DNA of 64,000 nt, taken from assembly GCF_000379765.1 (NCBI RefSeq), contig NZ_KB903476.1, positions 434,204 to 498,203 of the forward strand, read 5' to 3'. Of the stretch, positions 1-9,435 are shown in pieces. Source of the DNA: Flexithrix dorotheae DSM 6795 (GTDB taxonomy: Bacteria > Bacteroidota > Bacteroidia > Cytophagales > Flammeovirgaceae). Numbering within the stretch: position 1 is the stretch's first letter; each line of letters starts with the position of its first letter. The position numbers were made by a program, and so were the translations under genes. The notes below the pieces were generated by a model that worked only from the letters and a program-made list of their open reading frames with translations, had not been told where the DNA came from and made no database searches.

Positions 1-359
1 AATCCGATAAACGGAGGATGTGAAAGGTAATACAAACTTAGCAGTATTGCTCCTGCAATTGCAGCTACCTTATTGAATAACCCAAGAATTAATCCGAGGC
101 CAATGGCAATTAGTCCCCATATATTTAGAAAATCAACAACATTAAGCACAGCGGGATTGCTGGCGAGATCGAAGAAAAACTGGGAAAAAATTCCTTTAGA
201 ATCCATGAGGAATGGACCAGCCGACCAGGATGGATTATATAATTTGACTACACCTTCGTACAACAGATGCCAGCCTATCAGCATCCTTAAAATTACTAAT
301 GCGGTAACCTGACCATTGGTATAATTTAAAGTTGCCGCTTTCTTTAATTCTGTTTTCAT
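1..359 (-). CDS. DoxX family membrane protein (partial, 3' end cut by window edge)
   Basis: Read on the minus strand from the ATG at 359, the frame stays open to the window edge and gives about 119 residues. The sequence has a helix with LRMLIGWHLLYEG, a loop with NPSWSAGPFL, and two further helices ending in a HPPFIG motif, the pattern of DoxX-like proteins with about four membrane helices. Members are small inner-membrane proteins; some are linked to thiosulfate oxidation or redox defence, but the role here is unknown. The C-terminal part lies outside the window. The family call is from pattern recognition; a more exact function cannot be given. Confidence 0.75.
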   Translation of the reverse strand, partial: MKTELKKAATLNYTNGQVTALVILRMLIGWHLLYEGVVKLYNPSWSAGPFLMDSKGIFSQFFFDLASNPAVLNVVDFLNIWGLIAIGLGLILGLFNKVAAIAGAILLSLYYLSHPPFIG

Positions 360-484
360 AGAATTGGGAGTTTTGTTTTATTGGTAATAATTTGAGATTT
401 TCTAAGGCAGAAAATGCTAGTGAAATTAGAAATGAATAAGAAACTGAACTCAGGTAAAATTCAGTAATACTCCTTTAAAAAAGG

Positions 485-498
485 ATGACTGGCGTCAT
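485..498. promoter_or_regulatory. Inverted repeat, possible operator upstream of the DoxX gene
   Basis: ATGAC and GTCAT form perfect 5-bp arms around a 4-base spacer (TGGC). The site lies 126 bases upstream of the DoxX start and just downstream of a TAnnTTTG-like box on the same strand. It could be an operator or a small hairpin in the leader; chance is not excluded. Confidence 0.25.
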
Positions 499-517
499 GA
501 AAGATTTTGATACTAAT

Positions 518-525
518 CAAATATA
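518..525 (-). promoter_or_regulatory. Possible -7 promoter box for the DoxX gene
   Basis: Minus-strand TATATTTG fits the TAnnTTTG -7 consensus of Bacteroidota. No TTTG is seen at the expected -33 distance, so support is weak. It would give a leader of about 150 bases. Confidence 0.22.
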
Positions 526-619
526 AAAATTTTAATGATACTTTTCTAATATAAAATTGAATTTCTTAAAGAAATATTCTGTAAAACAGCCTCAATACTT
601 TAAGAATAAATAAAAATAA

Positions 620-660
620 AAAAGTCATTTTCTGAAAATTAATTTCAGAAAATGACTTTT
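620..660 (-). terminator. Rho-independent terminator of the HisC-family gene
   Basis: Perfect 18-bp arms (620-637 and 643-660) with a 5-base loop. Read on the minus strand the stem runs into a long T-rich tract, so it ends transcription coming from the aminotransferase gene. Confidence 0.8.
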
Positions 661-737
661 CAAGCAACACTTCCTTTGCCTTTGAGGGAAAATCAATATT
701 TCAGATCAATTCATACGAAAGAAAAACAATTTATTTC

Positions 738-1856
738 CTACAAGTTAATTAACACCATAACTTCTTCTAATTTTTCTACCAATAGTTCACATTCTTCTGG
801 TGTTCCTATTGAAATTCTAAGGCAATGAGGCAATTGGAAAAACTTTAGAGGCCTCACAAACACTCCTCTCTGTAAAAGCTGTTCAAAAACCTGCCCCGCA
901 GCTGCTTCCGTCCCAAAATCTACCATTACAAAGTTGCCAAAGGAGGGTGTAAACTTTAAGCCCATTGCTGCAAATTTTTCCTTATAAAAACGCATCCCAT
1001 TCAGGTTATTGGCAATGGTTTTTTGCAAAAATTCATCATCATCCAAAGCTCCAATTCCCGCTGCCTGCGCCACTATTGAAGGATCGAAAGTAAGTTTTAC
1101 CTTTAGCAGGGTAGCAACAATTTCCTCATGGGCAATGCCGTAACCTAATCGGACTCCAGCCAGTCCGTAGGCTTTTGAAAAGGTTCTTAGTGTGATGAGA
1201 TTTGGTAAATTATATTGAGTACTGTCGGGAAAATTATCAGTAAGGCTATTGGCAAACTCCGAATAAGCTTCGTCAACAATTATCAGAATATGGTCTGGAA
1301 CTTTTTTTACAAAATTATCCAGAGCATTCTGGCTGATAATAGTTCCGGTTGGGTTATTAGGATTACAAAGATAGATTGCCTTGGTTTTCGGGTTAATTTT
1401 TTCGGCAATGGCATCCAAATCAAATTTATATCCATCCCGCATTTCAGTCTGAATATATGGGATGTTATTTAATTTGGTCATCACATTAACTGCCACAAAT
1501 GAACCCTTAGAAGAAATCAGTTCATCTCCTGAGGAAAAAAAGGCCTTGAATATGGTGGATAAAATTCCATCAGAACCATTCCCTATAATGAGGTTTTCCG
1601 GCTGAGTATTTAGTCGCTTTGCTAATTTTATCCTAAGCGATACACTACTTGGTTCAGGGTAAAGATTAACTTTCCCCATAGCCTCTGTCATAGCTTCCAA
1701 TGCCTTTGGAGAAGGGCCAAAGTTATTTTCATTACTGCTAAGAATTGCTGTTCTTTTCAAATTTAATCCTTCAAATACATTATTGACGGACTTGCCTGGT
1801 TTATAGCTTTCTACAGCAGCTATGTTTTCAGGTAATTTTATCTTCATTACACTCAA
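738..1856 (-). CDS. hisC: HisC-family aminotransferase (histidinol-phosphate aminotransferase-like)
   Basis: A 372-residue fold-type I PLP aminotransferase of the HisC family. HisC makes histidinol phosphate from imidazole-acetol phosphate, using glutamate as amino donor. Visible landmarks are NPNNPTG (165-171), the PLP-contacting DEAY (195-198), the Schiff-base lysine K228 in TFSKAYG, R236 in VRLGYG, and the carboxylate-binding arginine R347 in LRISIGTP. The segment around residues 116-128 (SSKGSFVAVNVMTK) differs from the usual HisC substrate loop and resembles HisC paralogues that may act on other substrates. No other his gene is adjacent; hisB lies about 35 kb away. A second ATG at codon 4 is an equally possible start. 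Family sure, substrate less so. Confidence 0.75.
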   Translation of the reverse strand: MSVMKIKLPENIAAVESYKPGKSVNNVFEGLNLKRTAILSSNENNFGPSPKALEAMTEAMGKVNLYPEPSSVSLRIKLAKRLNTQPENLIIGNGSDGILSTIFKAFFSSGDELISSKGSFVAVNVMTKLNNIPYIQTEMRDGYKFDLDAIAEKINPKTKAIYLCNPNNPTGTIISQNALDNFVKKVPDHILIIVDEAYSEFANSLTDNFPDSTQYNLPNLITLRTFSKAYGLAGVRLGYGIAHEEIVATLLKVKLTFDPSIVAQAAGIGALDDDEFLQKTIANNLNGMRFYKEKFAAMGLKFTPSFGNFVMVDFGTEAAAGQVFEQLLQRGVFVRPLKFFQLPHCLRISIGTPEECELLVEKLEEVMVLINL

Positions 1857-2780
1857 ATTATGCCCTAAAAAAAGAGTTTTTGTTAGACGGGAATAAAATT
1901 GTCTTTTCAGAATTTATCTCTCCAAATCCCTTCCAAAACTGCCATCTTTTTCCATTGTCTGACAATTCAGTAAAAATTCAACCTAAATAAGTCCCACTTG
2001 TACCATTGTGCAAATGGAACTATCCCTCCTTCTTAAGTGGCGGTTTCTTCAATAAATAATTGGTAAAAATACTGAATTGGTTTCTAATCACCTATTAAAG
2101 CAGAAAATGAAATCCTTTTAATGAAGCTGTTTGAAATTATTTCCTCTTTCAAAAAATAGGTCTTTTCATTTTCAAAATAAGAGTATAATAACTTCTGCAA
2201 TGAGGCTTGTGATTCTGAAACATTTCAATTGTTTCATTATGGGGAAACTATTTGATTTTGAATCTTTACAAAAAAAGGGCATCAGATCTAATTCTGACAC
2301 CCCATACAGATAACTAAACTAAAAAACGCTAATTAATAATAATCATGAATGTAAAGTTGAGGCAAAAATACCTTTTTTATATAGTTTCATTAATGTTCTA
2401 TCCAGACTTCAGACGAATGATTTTCCGGGGAAAATCATTTTTGTAATAAAAATATTACATTTTAAATTATCTTAAGGAATTATTGTGCCAGAACTAAAAC
2501 TCCCATTCAGGGTCTAAATATACCTAATTTTCCCTTTTGTTGGTTTAATAACGGTAATTAATTTCCCATATTGAGATTAACTTTGATTTTTTTCAACAAA
2601 AATTACATAGGTGATTTAATTTCTTTTCTGAAAACACATCACCAAATAGAATCAGGATGTATTTGAAAGTTTTTTTCATACATTCGAATCATTTTAAACA
2701 TTTCTGCGGAATATTAAAAAGTTTTCAATCTTTCAGTAAAAATGCTTAATTTTCTGGTTGCCAACTAGCTGGTAAATAGT
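1857..2780. other. 924-bp spacer without a convincing gene
   Basis: Strongly AT-rich spacer between the divergent aminotransferase and TonB-dependent receptor genes. A 60-codon frame at 2131-2313 has no recognisable features. An imperfect hairpin lies near 2278-2306 but lacks a T-tract. No tRNA-like or conserved RNA structure was recognised, and no clear TTTG/TAnnTTTG promoter pair was found close to the receptor start. Confidence 0.5.
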
Positions 2781-5438
2781 GTGTATATTTTTTTTCAAAA
2801 GCTTGTTCAACCTTTATCTTTATTCTACCCGGCATTTATTTTCTGCATACTGTCGTGTATACTTCCATCCATTGGTTATACTCAGGATATTTTAGATAAA
2901 GAGATTTCAATTGATTGGAATAATATCTCTTATCAGGAAGCAATTGAGGATATCAACCATAAAAATGGAATAACCTTTATATACAGTGCCGATTACCTGC
3001 CTACTCAAAGAATAACCCTAAAACTTGATCACCAAACCCTCAGACTCATTTTAACTGAAATGTTCCTGAGTACCAACATTTCTTACCAGGTTTTTGCAAA
3101 TGAAATAGTGCTTTCCAACCAACCAAAAAAAACAAAAAAATACATACTGAATGGAAAGATCACTGATAGCAGTACAGGTGAAGAACTAATAGGGGTAAAT
3201 ATTTGGGTGAAGTCTTTAAATTCGGGAGCCTCTTCCAATTCCTATGGATTTTATTCCCTACCATTACCCGAAGGGGTTTATGAATTACAAATTAGTTATT
3301 TGGGATTTAAGGTTTTTCAAAAAAAAGTAGGACTTAACAGAAACCAGCGATTGGATTTTGCCCTGGAACCCTACGAAACTCAACTTGAAGAAATAACCGT
3401 AACTGGCAAAACTCATTTTGAAAATCGAAATGTGGAAAAGCTTCAGATGAGTTCCTTCTCGTTAAGTGCAAAAGAAATAAAACAAGTTCCTTCATTAATG
3501 GGGGAAAATGATGTTATTAAAACCATCCAGTTGCTGCCCGGAGTTCAATCCGGAAATGAAGGAAGTGTCGGTTTTTTTGTGAGAGGAGGTGGGGCCGATC
3601 AAAATCTCATCTTAATTGATGAAGCTCCAGTGCTTAATCCTTCCCATTTTTATGGAATTTTTTCCATATTTAATCCCGCTATTATCAAAGATGTAGAATT
3701 TTCTAAAGGTGGAATTTCCTCCAAATATGGTGGAAGATTATCTTCTGTGTTGGATGTACGCCTAAAGGAAGGGAATTATAAAAAGTTTGGTTTTTCCGGA
3801 GGAATAGGCAGCATTTCAACCAACCTGCTAATTGAAGGTCCAATTAACAAGGGGAAAGGATCTTATGTTTTTGCCGGCCGAAGGACTTATGCCGATTTAC
3901 TGGTTAAATCAATTCCCAATCAAAACATTTCTGGTAATTCCTTATATTTCTATGATTTTAATGGAAAAATTGACTACAAGTTTAATCAAAAAAATAAGGT
4001 CTCCATTTCTTCTTATTTTGGAAATGACAAATTTGGTTTCCAGGATTTCTACGGTGTAAATTGGGGAAATCAAACCATTTCAGCCAGATGGAACCACATT
4101 TTTTCCCCAAAGCTTTTCTCCAACCTTACCTTGTATACCAGTTTTTTCAGAACCAAATCATTGGTAAATCTGGTAGAGAATTTCGGTTACAGAACTAAGT
4201 ATAATGTCAGAAATATTGGGGCTAAATACAATTTCAGCTATTATATAAATGCCAAAAACTTTCTCGACTTCGGAATTGATTTAAATCATCACAGGTATTT
4301 CTTTGGTGAAATAGTCCCTTTAATTAAAAATTCGGTGATAAATGAAGAGTTTATCGAACCAAGCTATGGCATTGAATCCGGAGTTTATTTAAGTTATACC
4401 ACTGAACTTGCCTCTAAGGTAGGTGTAAATATAGGCCTTAGGTATTCAAGGTTTGATAATAAAGGTCCGGGTATAGGCTATATTTACGATACTGAAGATG
4501 TTATTTCCCCTGAAACCAGTGTCAATAATATTGTAGATTCGGTTTTTTATGAAAGAAAGGATTATTATAATTTTTATCATGGTTTGGAGCCAAGACTTTC
4601 TGTAAGATATTTAATAGATGAGCAACATGCCATAAAACTTTCTTATAATAGAACCAGGCAATACGTTCACCAATTATCCAATACAAATGTGCCCAGCCCC
4701 ATCGATATGTGGGCTCCGGTAAATAAATATATTAAACCACAAATCGCTGATCAGGTTGCTTTAGGACTATTCCGAAATTTTGGAGGCAATATGTATGAAG
4801 CTTCCATTGAGGCCTATTATAAATTAATGCAAAACCAAATTGATTTCAAACCATTGGCCAATTTGTTACTTAACAACCATCTCGAAACAGAAATTTTATC
4901 TGGTAACGGGAAGTCCATGGGCCTGGAGTTTTTTCTAAAAAAGAATAAGGGGAAATTTACCGGTTGGCTAAGCTATACACACTCCAAAGCAGAAAGGGAA
5001 ATATTTGGCATCAATGGTAACCTCCCCTATCCTACCTCCTTCGATAGGCTGCACGACTTTTCTATATTCACCAATTACCGACCCAACAACTTTATAAATA
5101 TTTCTGCAAATTGGAATTATTCCTCAGGTCAGGCTTACACCTTCCCTGTGGGAAAATATGAAAAAGATGGGTTTATTGTTCCATTTTACACTTCAAGAAA
5201 TGGATTTAGACTGCCTTCAGTCCACCGTCTGGATTTATCCATTACATTTTACAGAAGGATGTCTCCTGAACATAAGAATGAAAGCAGTTTTAATTTTTCA
5301 ATTTATAATGTCTACAATAGGAAAAACACTTATGCATACATTTTCAGGCAAAGCGAAGTGGACCGTACTAAAACGGAAGCGGTAAAACTTTACCTTTTTA
5401 CAATTCTACCCTCATTTACCTACAACTTTAAATTTTAG
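2781..5438 (+). CDS. TonB-dependent outer-membrane receptor with STN and carboxypeptidase-like domains
   Basis: An 885-residue outer-membrane receptor. Order: signal peptide (about 1-34), STN domain (about 38-110), carboxypeptidase-regulatory-like domain (about 121-205, beginning LNGKITDSSTGEELIGVN), a TonB-box-like TVTGK, plug domain (about 225-330, with FFVRGGGADQN and an LDVRLKEG strand), then a beta-barrel ending in NFKF with the C-terminal phenylalanine typical of barrel proteins. It should import a TonB-dependent ligand; the substrate cannot be deduced. STN domains often signal to FecR/FecI partners, but none is next to it, and there is no SusD partner. The start is a GTG; no in-frame ATG precedes the signal peptide. 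It converges with the DUF892 gene, with only 7 bases between stops. Confidence 0.9.
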   Translation: MYIFFQKLVQPLSLFYPAFIFCILSCILPSIGYTQDILDKEISIDWNNISYQEAIEDINHKNGITFIYSADYLPTQRITLKLDHQTLRLILTEMFLSTNISYQVFANEIVLSNQPKKTKKYILNGKITDSSTGEELIGVNIWVKSLNSGASSNSYGFYSLPLPEGVYELQISYLGFKVFQKKVGLNRNQRLDFALEPYETQLEEITVTGKTHFENRNVEKLQMSSFSLSAKEIKQVPSLMGENDVIKTIQLLPGVQSGNEGSVGFFVRGGGADQNLILIDEAPVLNPSHFYGIFSIFNPAIIKDVEFSKGGISSKYGGRLSSVLDVRLKEGNYKKFGFSGGIGSISTNLLIEGPINKGKGSYVFAGRRTYADLLVKSIPNQNISGNSLYFYDFNGKIDYKFNQKNKVSISSYFGNDKFGFQDFYGVNWGNQTISARWNHIFSPKLFSNLTLYTSFFRTKSLVNLVENFGYRTKYNVRNIGAKYNFSYYINAKNFLDFGIDLNHHRYFFGEIVPLIKNSVINEEFIEPSYGIESGVYLSYTTELASKVGVNIGLRYSRFDNKGPGIGYIYDTEDVISPETSVNNIVDSVFYERKDYYNFYHGLEPRLSVRYLIDEQHAIKLSYNRTRQYVHQLSNTNVPSPIDMWAPVNKYIKPQIADQVALGLFRNFGGNMYEASIEAYYKLMQNQIDFKPLANLLLNNHLETEILSGNGKSMGLEFFLKKNKGKFTGWLSYTHSKAEREIFGINGNLPYPTSFDRLHDFSIFTNYRPNNFINISANWNYSSGQAYTFPVGKYEKDGFIVPFYTSRNGFRLPSVHRLDLSITFYRRMSPEHKNESSFNFSIYNVYNRKNTYAYIFRQSEVDRTKTEAVKLYLFTILPSFTYNFKF

Positions 5439-5445
5439 AGAACAC

Positions 5446-5952
5446 TTAAACCATGGTTTCATTATTAGCCTTTTTATTTACACTTTCCAAGGCTACTTCT
5501 TTTAGAATTTTGTCAAGACTTTTCTCTTCATCCAGCATTTCATGAAGTTCGTGAGCAATTTCATCATACCCAAGAATAATGGCATATGCACTTAGCGTTC
5601 CGTAGCCAGCGATATCGTAATGATGAATATGCTGGATGGCAGTAATTAAAGCCGCATCTTTTATTTCCTTGTTTCCAGCCTTTCTGATGAGTTTCCAGGC
5701 ATCATTAATCATTACCAAACAACCTTCACAAACATCATCAACAGGATCTACTCTTAACTTATTAAATATTTTAACAATCTTCTTAAAATGAATTTCAGAC
5801 CTGTTGATACTGGTTTGAATAGCATTTTTTAATGCCACTGAAGAGGCTTCCTCCATAATTTCAGGAAAAGCTTCTATCTGTTGTTGTTCTGAATCATATC
5901 TGTTTTTTAATAATTCTATAAAAAGCCCCTCTAAATTGTTTATTGGTTTCAT
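5446..5952 (-). CDS. DUF892 (YciE/YciF-like) ferritin-like protein
   Basis: A 168-residue all-helical protein of the DUF892 family, related to E. coli YciE/YciF. It shows the opening LFIELLKNRYDSEQQ, an acidic/His helix around IHFKKIVKIF, and the HIHHYDIAGYGTL motif that supplies di-metal ligands in this ferritin-like fold. Members are linked to stress responses and possible metal or oxygen chemistry; the reaction is not established. No signal peptide, so cytoplasmic. A short inverted repeat lies 21-45 bases upstream of the start. It is not in an operon and converges with the receptor gene. Confidence 0.85.
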   Translation of the reverse strand: MKPINNLEGLFIELLKNRYDSEQQQIEAFPEIMEEASSVALKNAIQTSINRSEIHFKKIVKIFNKLRVDPVDDVCEGCLVMINDAWKLIRKAGNKEIKDAALITAIQHIHHYDIAGYGTLSAYAIILGYDEIAHELHEMLDEEKSLDKILKEVALESVNKKANNETMV

Positions 5953-5972
5953 AATCCTTGAAGTTTATACAC

Positions 5973-5998
5973 CTTTTTCCTGTTAAACAGAAAAAAAG
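5973..5998 (-). promoter_or_regulatory. Inverted repeat in the leader of the DUF892 gene
   Basis: CTGTT and AACAG (5980-5984 and 5986-5990) flank a single A and are extended by T-rich and A-rich flanks. It sits just upstream of the start on the transcribed side. It could be an operator or a leader hairpin; evidence is only the symmetry. Confidence 0.25.
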
Positions 5999-6205
5999 CC
6001 AATGGTAAAACACTTTCAAATAAATCATCCTTAAAAGGAGATTATTTTTTATTTCAGGATAAAGCTATCCGATTTATCAAGGAATATTAATGATGGGAAT
6101 TTTTGATAAATATGACTTTTGTCAAAGAAAAAATGAGGAAAAAAATTTATTTTAAGTAGTTCGGAGAGTGGCATTATTCAAAATAAACACACCTTTTTCA
6201 GATAA

Positions 6206-6718
6206 TCAGAATACCCTTCTTATTCCTTTGAATCTTTTGGGATAATTACTTTCGGAATATTCTGCTATCACTATACCATAGTGTTTTTTGGAAGAGGAGG
6301 AATGAATAAACCTTAGTGGTTCTCCTTTTTGAGAGATGACAATTCCAACATGACCAATTTTATCTACTGTAGGATCCGTTCCTTTAAACAGGATAATATC
6401 CCCTCTTTCAGCTTCTTCAATGGCTATATTCTTACCGAAATTTTGATAGCCCGAACTGGTTCTGGGTACATCAATTTCATTATTTTTCATCACGTAATAA
6501 ACAAACCCAGAGCAATCAAAACCATCTTTTGGACTTGTTCCTCCATATTTATAAGTAATACCCAGAAAGTTTTGGGCTAAATTCACTATACTATCCGCCT
6601 TGTTATCCCTAATACTTTCAACATCCTCCCGATCATTTTCAATAAAAAATCCAGGTTTACTATATTGAAAAGCACATATACTAAAAAACAGGCTTATTGC
6701 TATTGCGGAAACTTTCAT
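6206..6718 (-). CDS. NlpC/P60 family peptidoglycan endopeptidase
   Basis: A 170-residue exported cysteine peptidase (C40). An N-terminal hydrophobic signal segment (about 1-18) is followed by the catalytic domain (about 40-170). The triad is visible: C69 in DCSGF, H123 in GHVGIV, and H139 in FIHSS. The family usually cuts the gamma-D-glutamyl bond to the diamino acid in murein stem peptides, and this one should act in the periplasm. There is no extra SH3 or LysM domain, so it is a minimal, Spr-like form. It is monocistronic. A dipeptide epimerase that could use its products is encoded far away at 57 kb. Confidence 0.9.
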   Translation of the reverse strand: MKVSAIAISLFFSICAFQYSKPGFFIENDREDVESIRDNKADSIVNLAQNFLGITYKYGGTSPKDGFDCSGFVYYVMKNNEIDVPRTSSGYQNFGKNIAIEEAERGDIILFKGTDPTVDKIGHVGIVISQKGEPLRFIHSSSSKKHYGIVIAEYSESNYPKRFKGIRRVF

Positions 6719-6878
6719 TTTGTTTTTTGGTTATGAATTTTCAATCAAAAAGATTACAAAATAAGATTAAGGAGATTTATTCACGTTTATTTAAGTTCAG
6801 ATTTATTAAATAAAATTCGAGTCCAAACATCTTTTATGGCGATATAATTGATCTCCCAATAATTGATTATTAAAAAAA

Positions 6879-7532
6879 ATGCCAGAAAAATCTATCCATA
6901 AATATTTCATTATTGTTCTTGCAATTTTTGCAGGAATTATGCTCTCATCCTTTCGAGATGGAGATTTGAAACCCCGTGTCCTGATAGTTGGTAAAAAGAC
7001 ATCTCCTTGCGGGGAAAAAGGTATGACTTTCGAAAAAGCATATGTAAAAAGCAGAATTAAAAATGAGGAGGTAGAGGTTGTGCTTTTTTGCCAGAAATAT
7101 GATGGCCATTGGCTGAAGAAAACCTACAAGAGATTAGGTTCCGGGGAAATTCCTATTAATATGTCATCATGTGAGTTTACAGGAAATTACTACGCTTTAG
7201 TTTATTATTCTTCGGAAGGGGAATCAGGCTTAAACCTTAAGGAAATATCTATTCTTCATTCTTCAAAGGGAGAAAAGCCAAATTTTAAGGTGACCAAAAG
7301 AGAAAAAATTTCTGAACAAAAAGGAGGTGGGGTAAAATTTATTGAAGGCAAAGTTTTTACACCTAAAGGGGAAGAAGTTTCAATCACCCTTTTCATGGAA
7401 AAAAAAGATGGTTCCTGGAGAAAAAAACATTTTAATTTTGTAGGAAGTGGAAAAACCAAATTAAACATTGAGGGAAATGATTTAACAGGAAAATACAAAT
7501 TCCATATCACCAGCCTTAATGAAAATGCTTAA
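6879..7532 (+). CDS. Exported protein of unknown function with two internal repeats
   Basis: A 217-residue protein I do not recognise. It starts with a hydrophobic export segment (about 8-25). The rest consists of two homologous units, roughly residues 46-112 and 143-213. Each runs VEVVLF/VSITLF, then KYDGHWLKKTYKRLGSGE in the first and KKDGSWRKKHFNFVGSGK in the second, then an FTGNYY or LTGKYK strand. This points to a tandem duplication of a small beta-rich domain, each copy probably a compact sandwich. It is flanked by an NlpC/P60 gene (divergent) and a lipoprotein gene (same strand, 176 bases on). No function should be assigned. Confidence 0.7.
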   Translation: MPEKSIHKYFIIVLAIFAGIMLSSFRDGDLKPRVLIVGKKTSPCGEKGMTFEKAYVKSRIKNEEVEVVLFCQKYDGHWLKKTYKRLGSGEIPINMSSCEFTGNYYALVYYSSEGESGLNLKEISILHSSKGEKPNFKVTKREKISEQKGGGVKFIEGKVFTPKGEEVSITLFMEKKDGSWRKKHFNFVGSGKTKLNIEGNDLTGKYKFHITSLNENA

Positions 7533-7708
7533 TTATACCTTAAAACCCCTCCCCTTAAAAACCCGCTTATTCTTTATTTCAGCCCATCTATTTGCCCTTT
7601 CAATTATTCTTCAAGCACTATAATTAATTTCCGTTCAAATAGTTATTAGATAATAATTCTTATTCGATTAAGCATTAATAATTTATGGAATCTTTCTTTT
7701 TCAACTAT

Positions 7709-9160
7709 ATGTTTAAAAAGAGCATAAAAACAATTCCTTTTTTGTTTTTAGTTTTTTTAGCTATTTCCAGTTGCATCCCTATTGAAGATAAGGTAGGACC
7801 ACGAGTAAATGATTTCGATATCCAAGCCACTTATTTCTACCAGGATACAATAGATTTCTCAGTTATATTTACTGATAATAGTGGACTGGATAGCGGTAGT
7901 ATTGTAATTGACAGAATTCCTACAGTCACCCCGGGACCCAATGCATGGTTTTATTTGGATACTTTCGATATACGAGGAAGACGAATAGAACCTAATTTTA
8001 AGATAGTTGTACCTGAATATAAAGAAGTAGGAGAATATATTCTGACAGTTTTCGGATATGACGAAGGAGGAAACCCAGATACGGTAAGACGAATTTTTAA
8101 TCTGCAATCAGATAACAGTTTTCCGGTTTTTGATTCACTACTTATAGGCCTTACTCAATTAAATGATTCCACTTACATCGCCTGTAGATCTTCAATTATT
8201 AATATTTCCGGGAATGTAAAAGACAATTTGAAATTAAACAGGGTTGGTTTTTCAATGAATAATGGAAAAGAGAACCTTTCAGTAAACTCTACTGATTCAC
8301 TCGATTTAGCGACTTTATTTGGCAATCAGGTAAATATACCTCCCGACACCCAGGACAGTACTATTATCAATCTTCATATAATTGCTGTAGACACCTTTGA
8401 AAACAGATCTGTAAAAACATTTAAAATTTTGGTGGATTGTGATGACCAGTCTCCAAAAATTGAGGTCATAAAATCAAATCCAAAGCTCAATTCCTTCAAC
8501 AGGGTTTTTGTAACACAAGGAGGAAAATTAAAAATCCCTGAACTAAAAATTGAGGATAATCGATTTATCTCCGAAGCCTCCGTTTATTATAACCTTCAGG
8601 CTGAGCCCCTTTCCTTATTTGGATCCACCAACATCAATTCGAGTGATCCTGTAAATTTAAATGATTTTATAAATCTTGAGTTTGATGTCCCTCTTTCTGC
8701 TCCCATAGGGGAAGTAAGAGAGGTGAGTATTATGGCTAAGGATAGTATTGGTAATGAATCCGAAATTACCAAAATAATTATAAATGTAATTGAGGATGAA
8801 CCTCCGTTAATTATTATTACAGATACCTACATTAGCAACTCAGCTGTAGCATTTAATGACACAGGCTATACACCAATAAAACCAGGAGATTTTGTCACCT
8901 TCGATGGAAAAGTGGAAGAATTGAATTTCTTAAAATCATTGAAAATATACTGGTCAGAAGAATCGTCTGTAGAAGCACCGCTTGTAAATGAAGTAAATTT
9001 CCTTCAATTACCAATCAACCTATCTGAATACCATAATTTATTTTCATTTGTTGTGCCTGATAATGCTTCATTAGGAACCAAATTCAAATTGGAGATAGTC
9101 CCCACAGATTCCAAAAATCAGGAAACAAAAAAAGTATATTTATTTGAAGTGAGTAATTAG
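7709..9160 (+). CDS. Lipoprotein with repeated beta-sandwich segments (DUF4625-like)
   Basis: A 483-residue lipoprotein. The start chosen is the ATG at 7709 (MFKKSIK), which puts the basic end directly before the hydrophobic segment and the lipobox AISSC; an upstream ATG at 7685 would add eight residues. After the cysteine come repeated units of about 110-130 residues with the pattern 'PVFDSL / D..G...KDNLKL / VDTFENRSV / KDSIGNESE', like Bacteroidota Ig-type repeats such as DUF4625. These are probably carbohydrate- or protein-binding modules on the outer membrane surface, but no ligand is known. The gene ends in a strong hairpin terminator. Confidence 0.75.
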   Translation: MFKKSIKTIPFLFLVFLAISSCIPIEDKVGPRVNDFDIQATYFYQDTIDFSVIFTDNSGLDSGSIVIDRIPTVTPGPNAWFYLDTFDIRGRRIEPNFKIVVPEYKEVGEYILTVFGYDEGGNPDTVRRIFNLQSDNSFPVFDSLLIGLTQLNDSTYIACRSSIINISGNVKDNLKLNRVGFSMNNGKENLSVNSTDSLDLATLFGNQVNIPPDTQDSTIINLHIIAVDTFENRSVKTFKILVDCDDQSPKIEVIKSNPKLNSFNRVFVTQGGKLKIPELKIEDNRFISEASVYYNLQAEPLSLFGSTNINSSDPVNLNDFINLEFDVPLSAPIGEVREVSIMAKDSIGNESEITKIIINVIEDEPPLIIITDTYISNSAVAFNDTGYTPIKPGDFVTFDGKVEELNFLKSLKIYWSEESSVEAPLVNEVNFLQLPINLSEYHNLFSFVVPDNASLGTKFKLEIVPTDSKNQETKKVYLFEVSN

Positions 9161-9191
9161 CAATGCTTTAGAATTCTAAATTTACAAATAA

Positions 9192-9235
9192 AGCAAAAAG
9201 GAGATTTTTATAGAATTAGAATTCTCCTTTTTGCT
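9192..9235 (+). terminator. Terminator of the DUF4625-like lipoprotein gene
   Basis: 13-bp perfect arms (9192-9204 and 9223-9235) followed by TTTT, 31 bases past the stop codon. Confidence 0.8.
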
Positions 9236-9435
9236 TTTATACATTGTTAATCATTTAAAATTAAATAATCCCAAAAGTTTAAGTTTAAATTATACCTCCC
9301 ATCCAATTAAAGGTCATTTAAATCGTAATAAAAGGAGCATGATATTAAAGGAATCCAATTGGATAATGTGTTTAAAATCACGATCTATTTGAATATCCTT
9401 TTCGAAAAAACTAACATAAATACACCACAATTGAA

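Larger units (their letters stand above)
360..737. other. Spacer between the DoxX gene and the aminotransferase gene
   Basis: No credible coding frame. It holds the terminator of the aminotransferase gene (620-660), a possible promoter box and an inverted repeat for the DoxX gene. Otherwise plain AT-rich sequence. Confidence 0.6.

Noticed and set aside
73..312. Plus-strand frame of 79 codons
   Set aside because: Antisense to the DoxX-like gene, whose minus-strand translation has clear membrane helices and family motifs.
2131..2313. 60-codon frame in the long spacer
   Set aside because: No motif, no promoter, Phe/Lys/Ser-rich composition expected from random AT-rich DNA.
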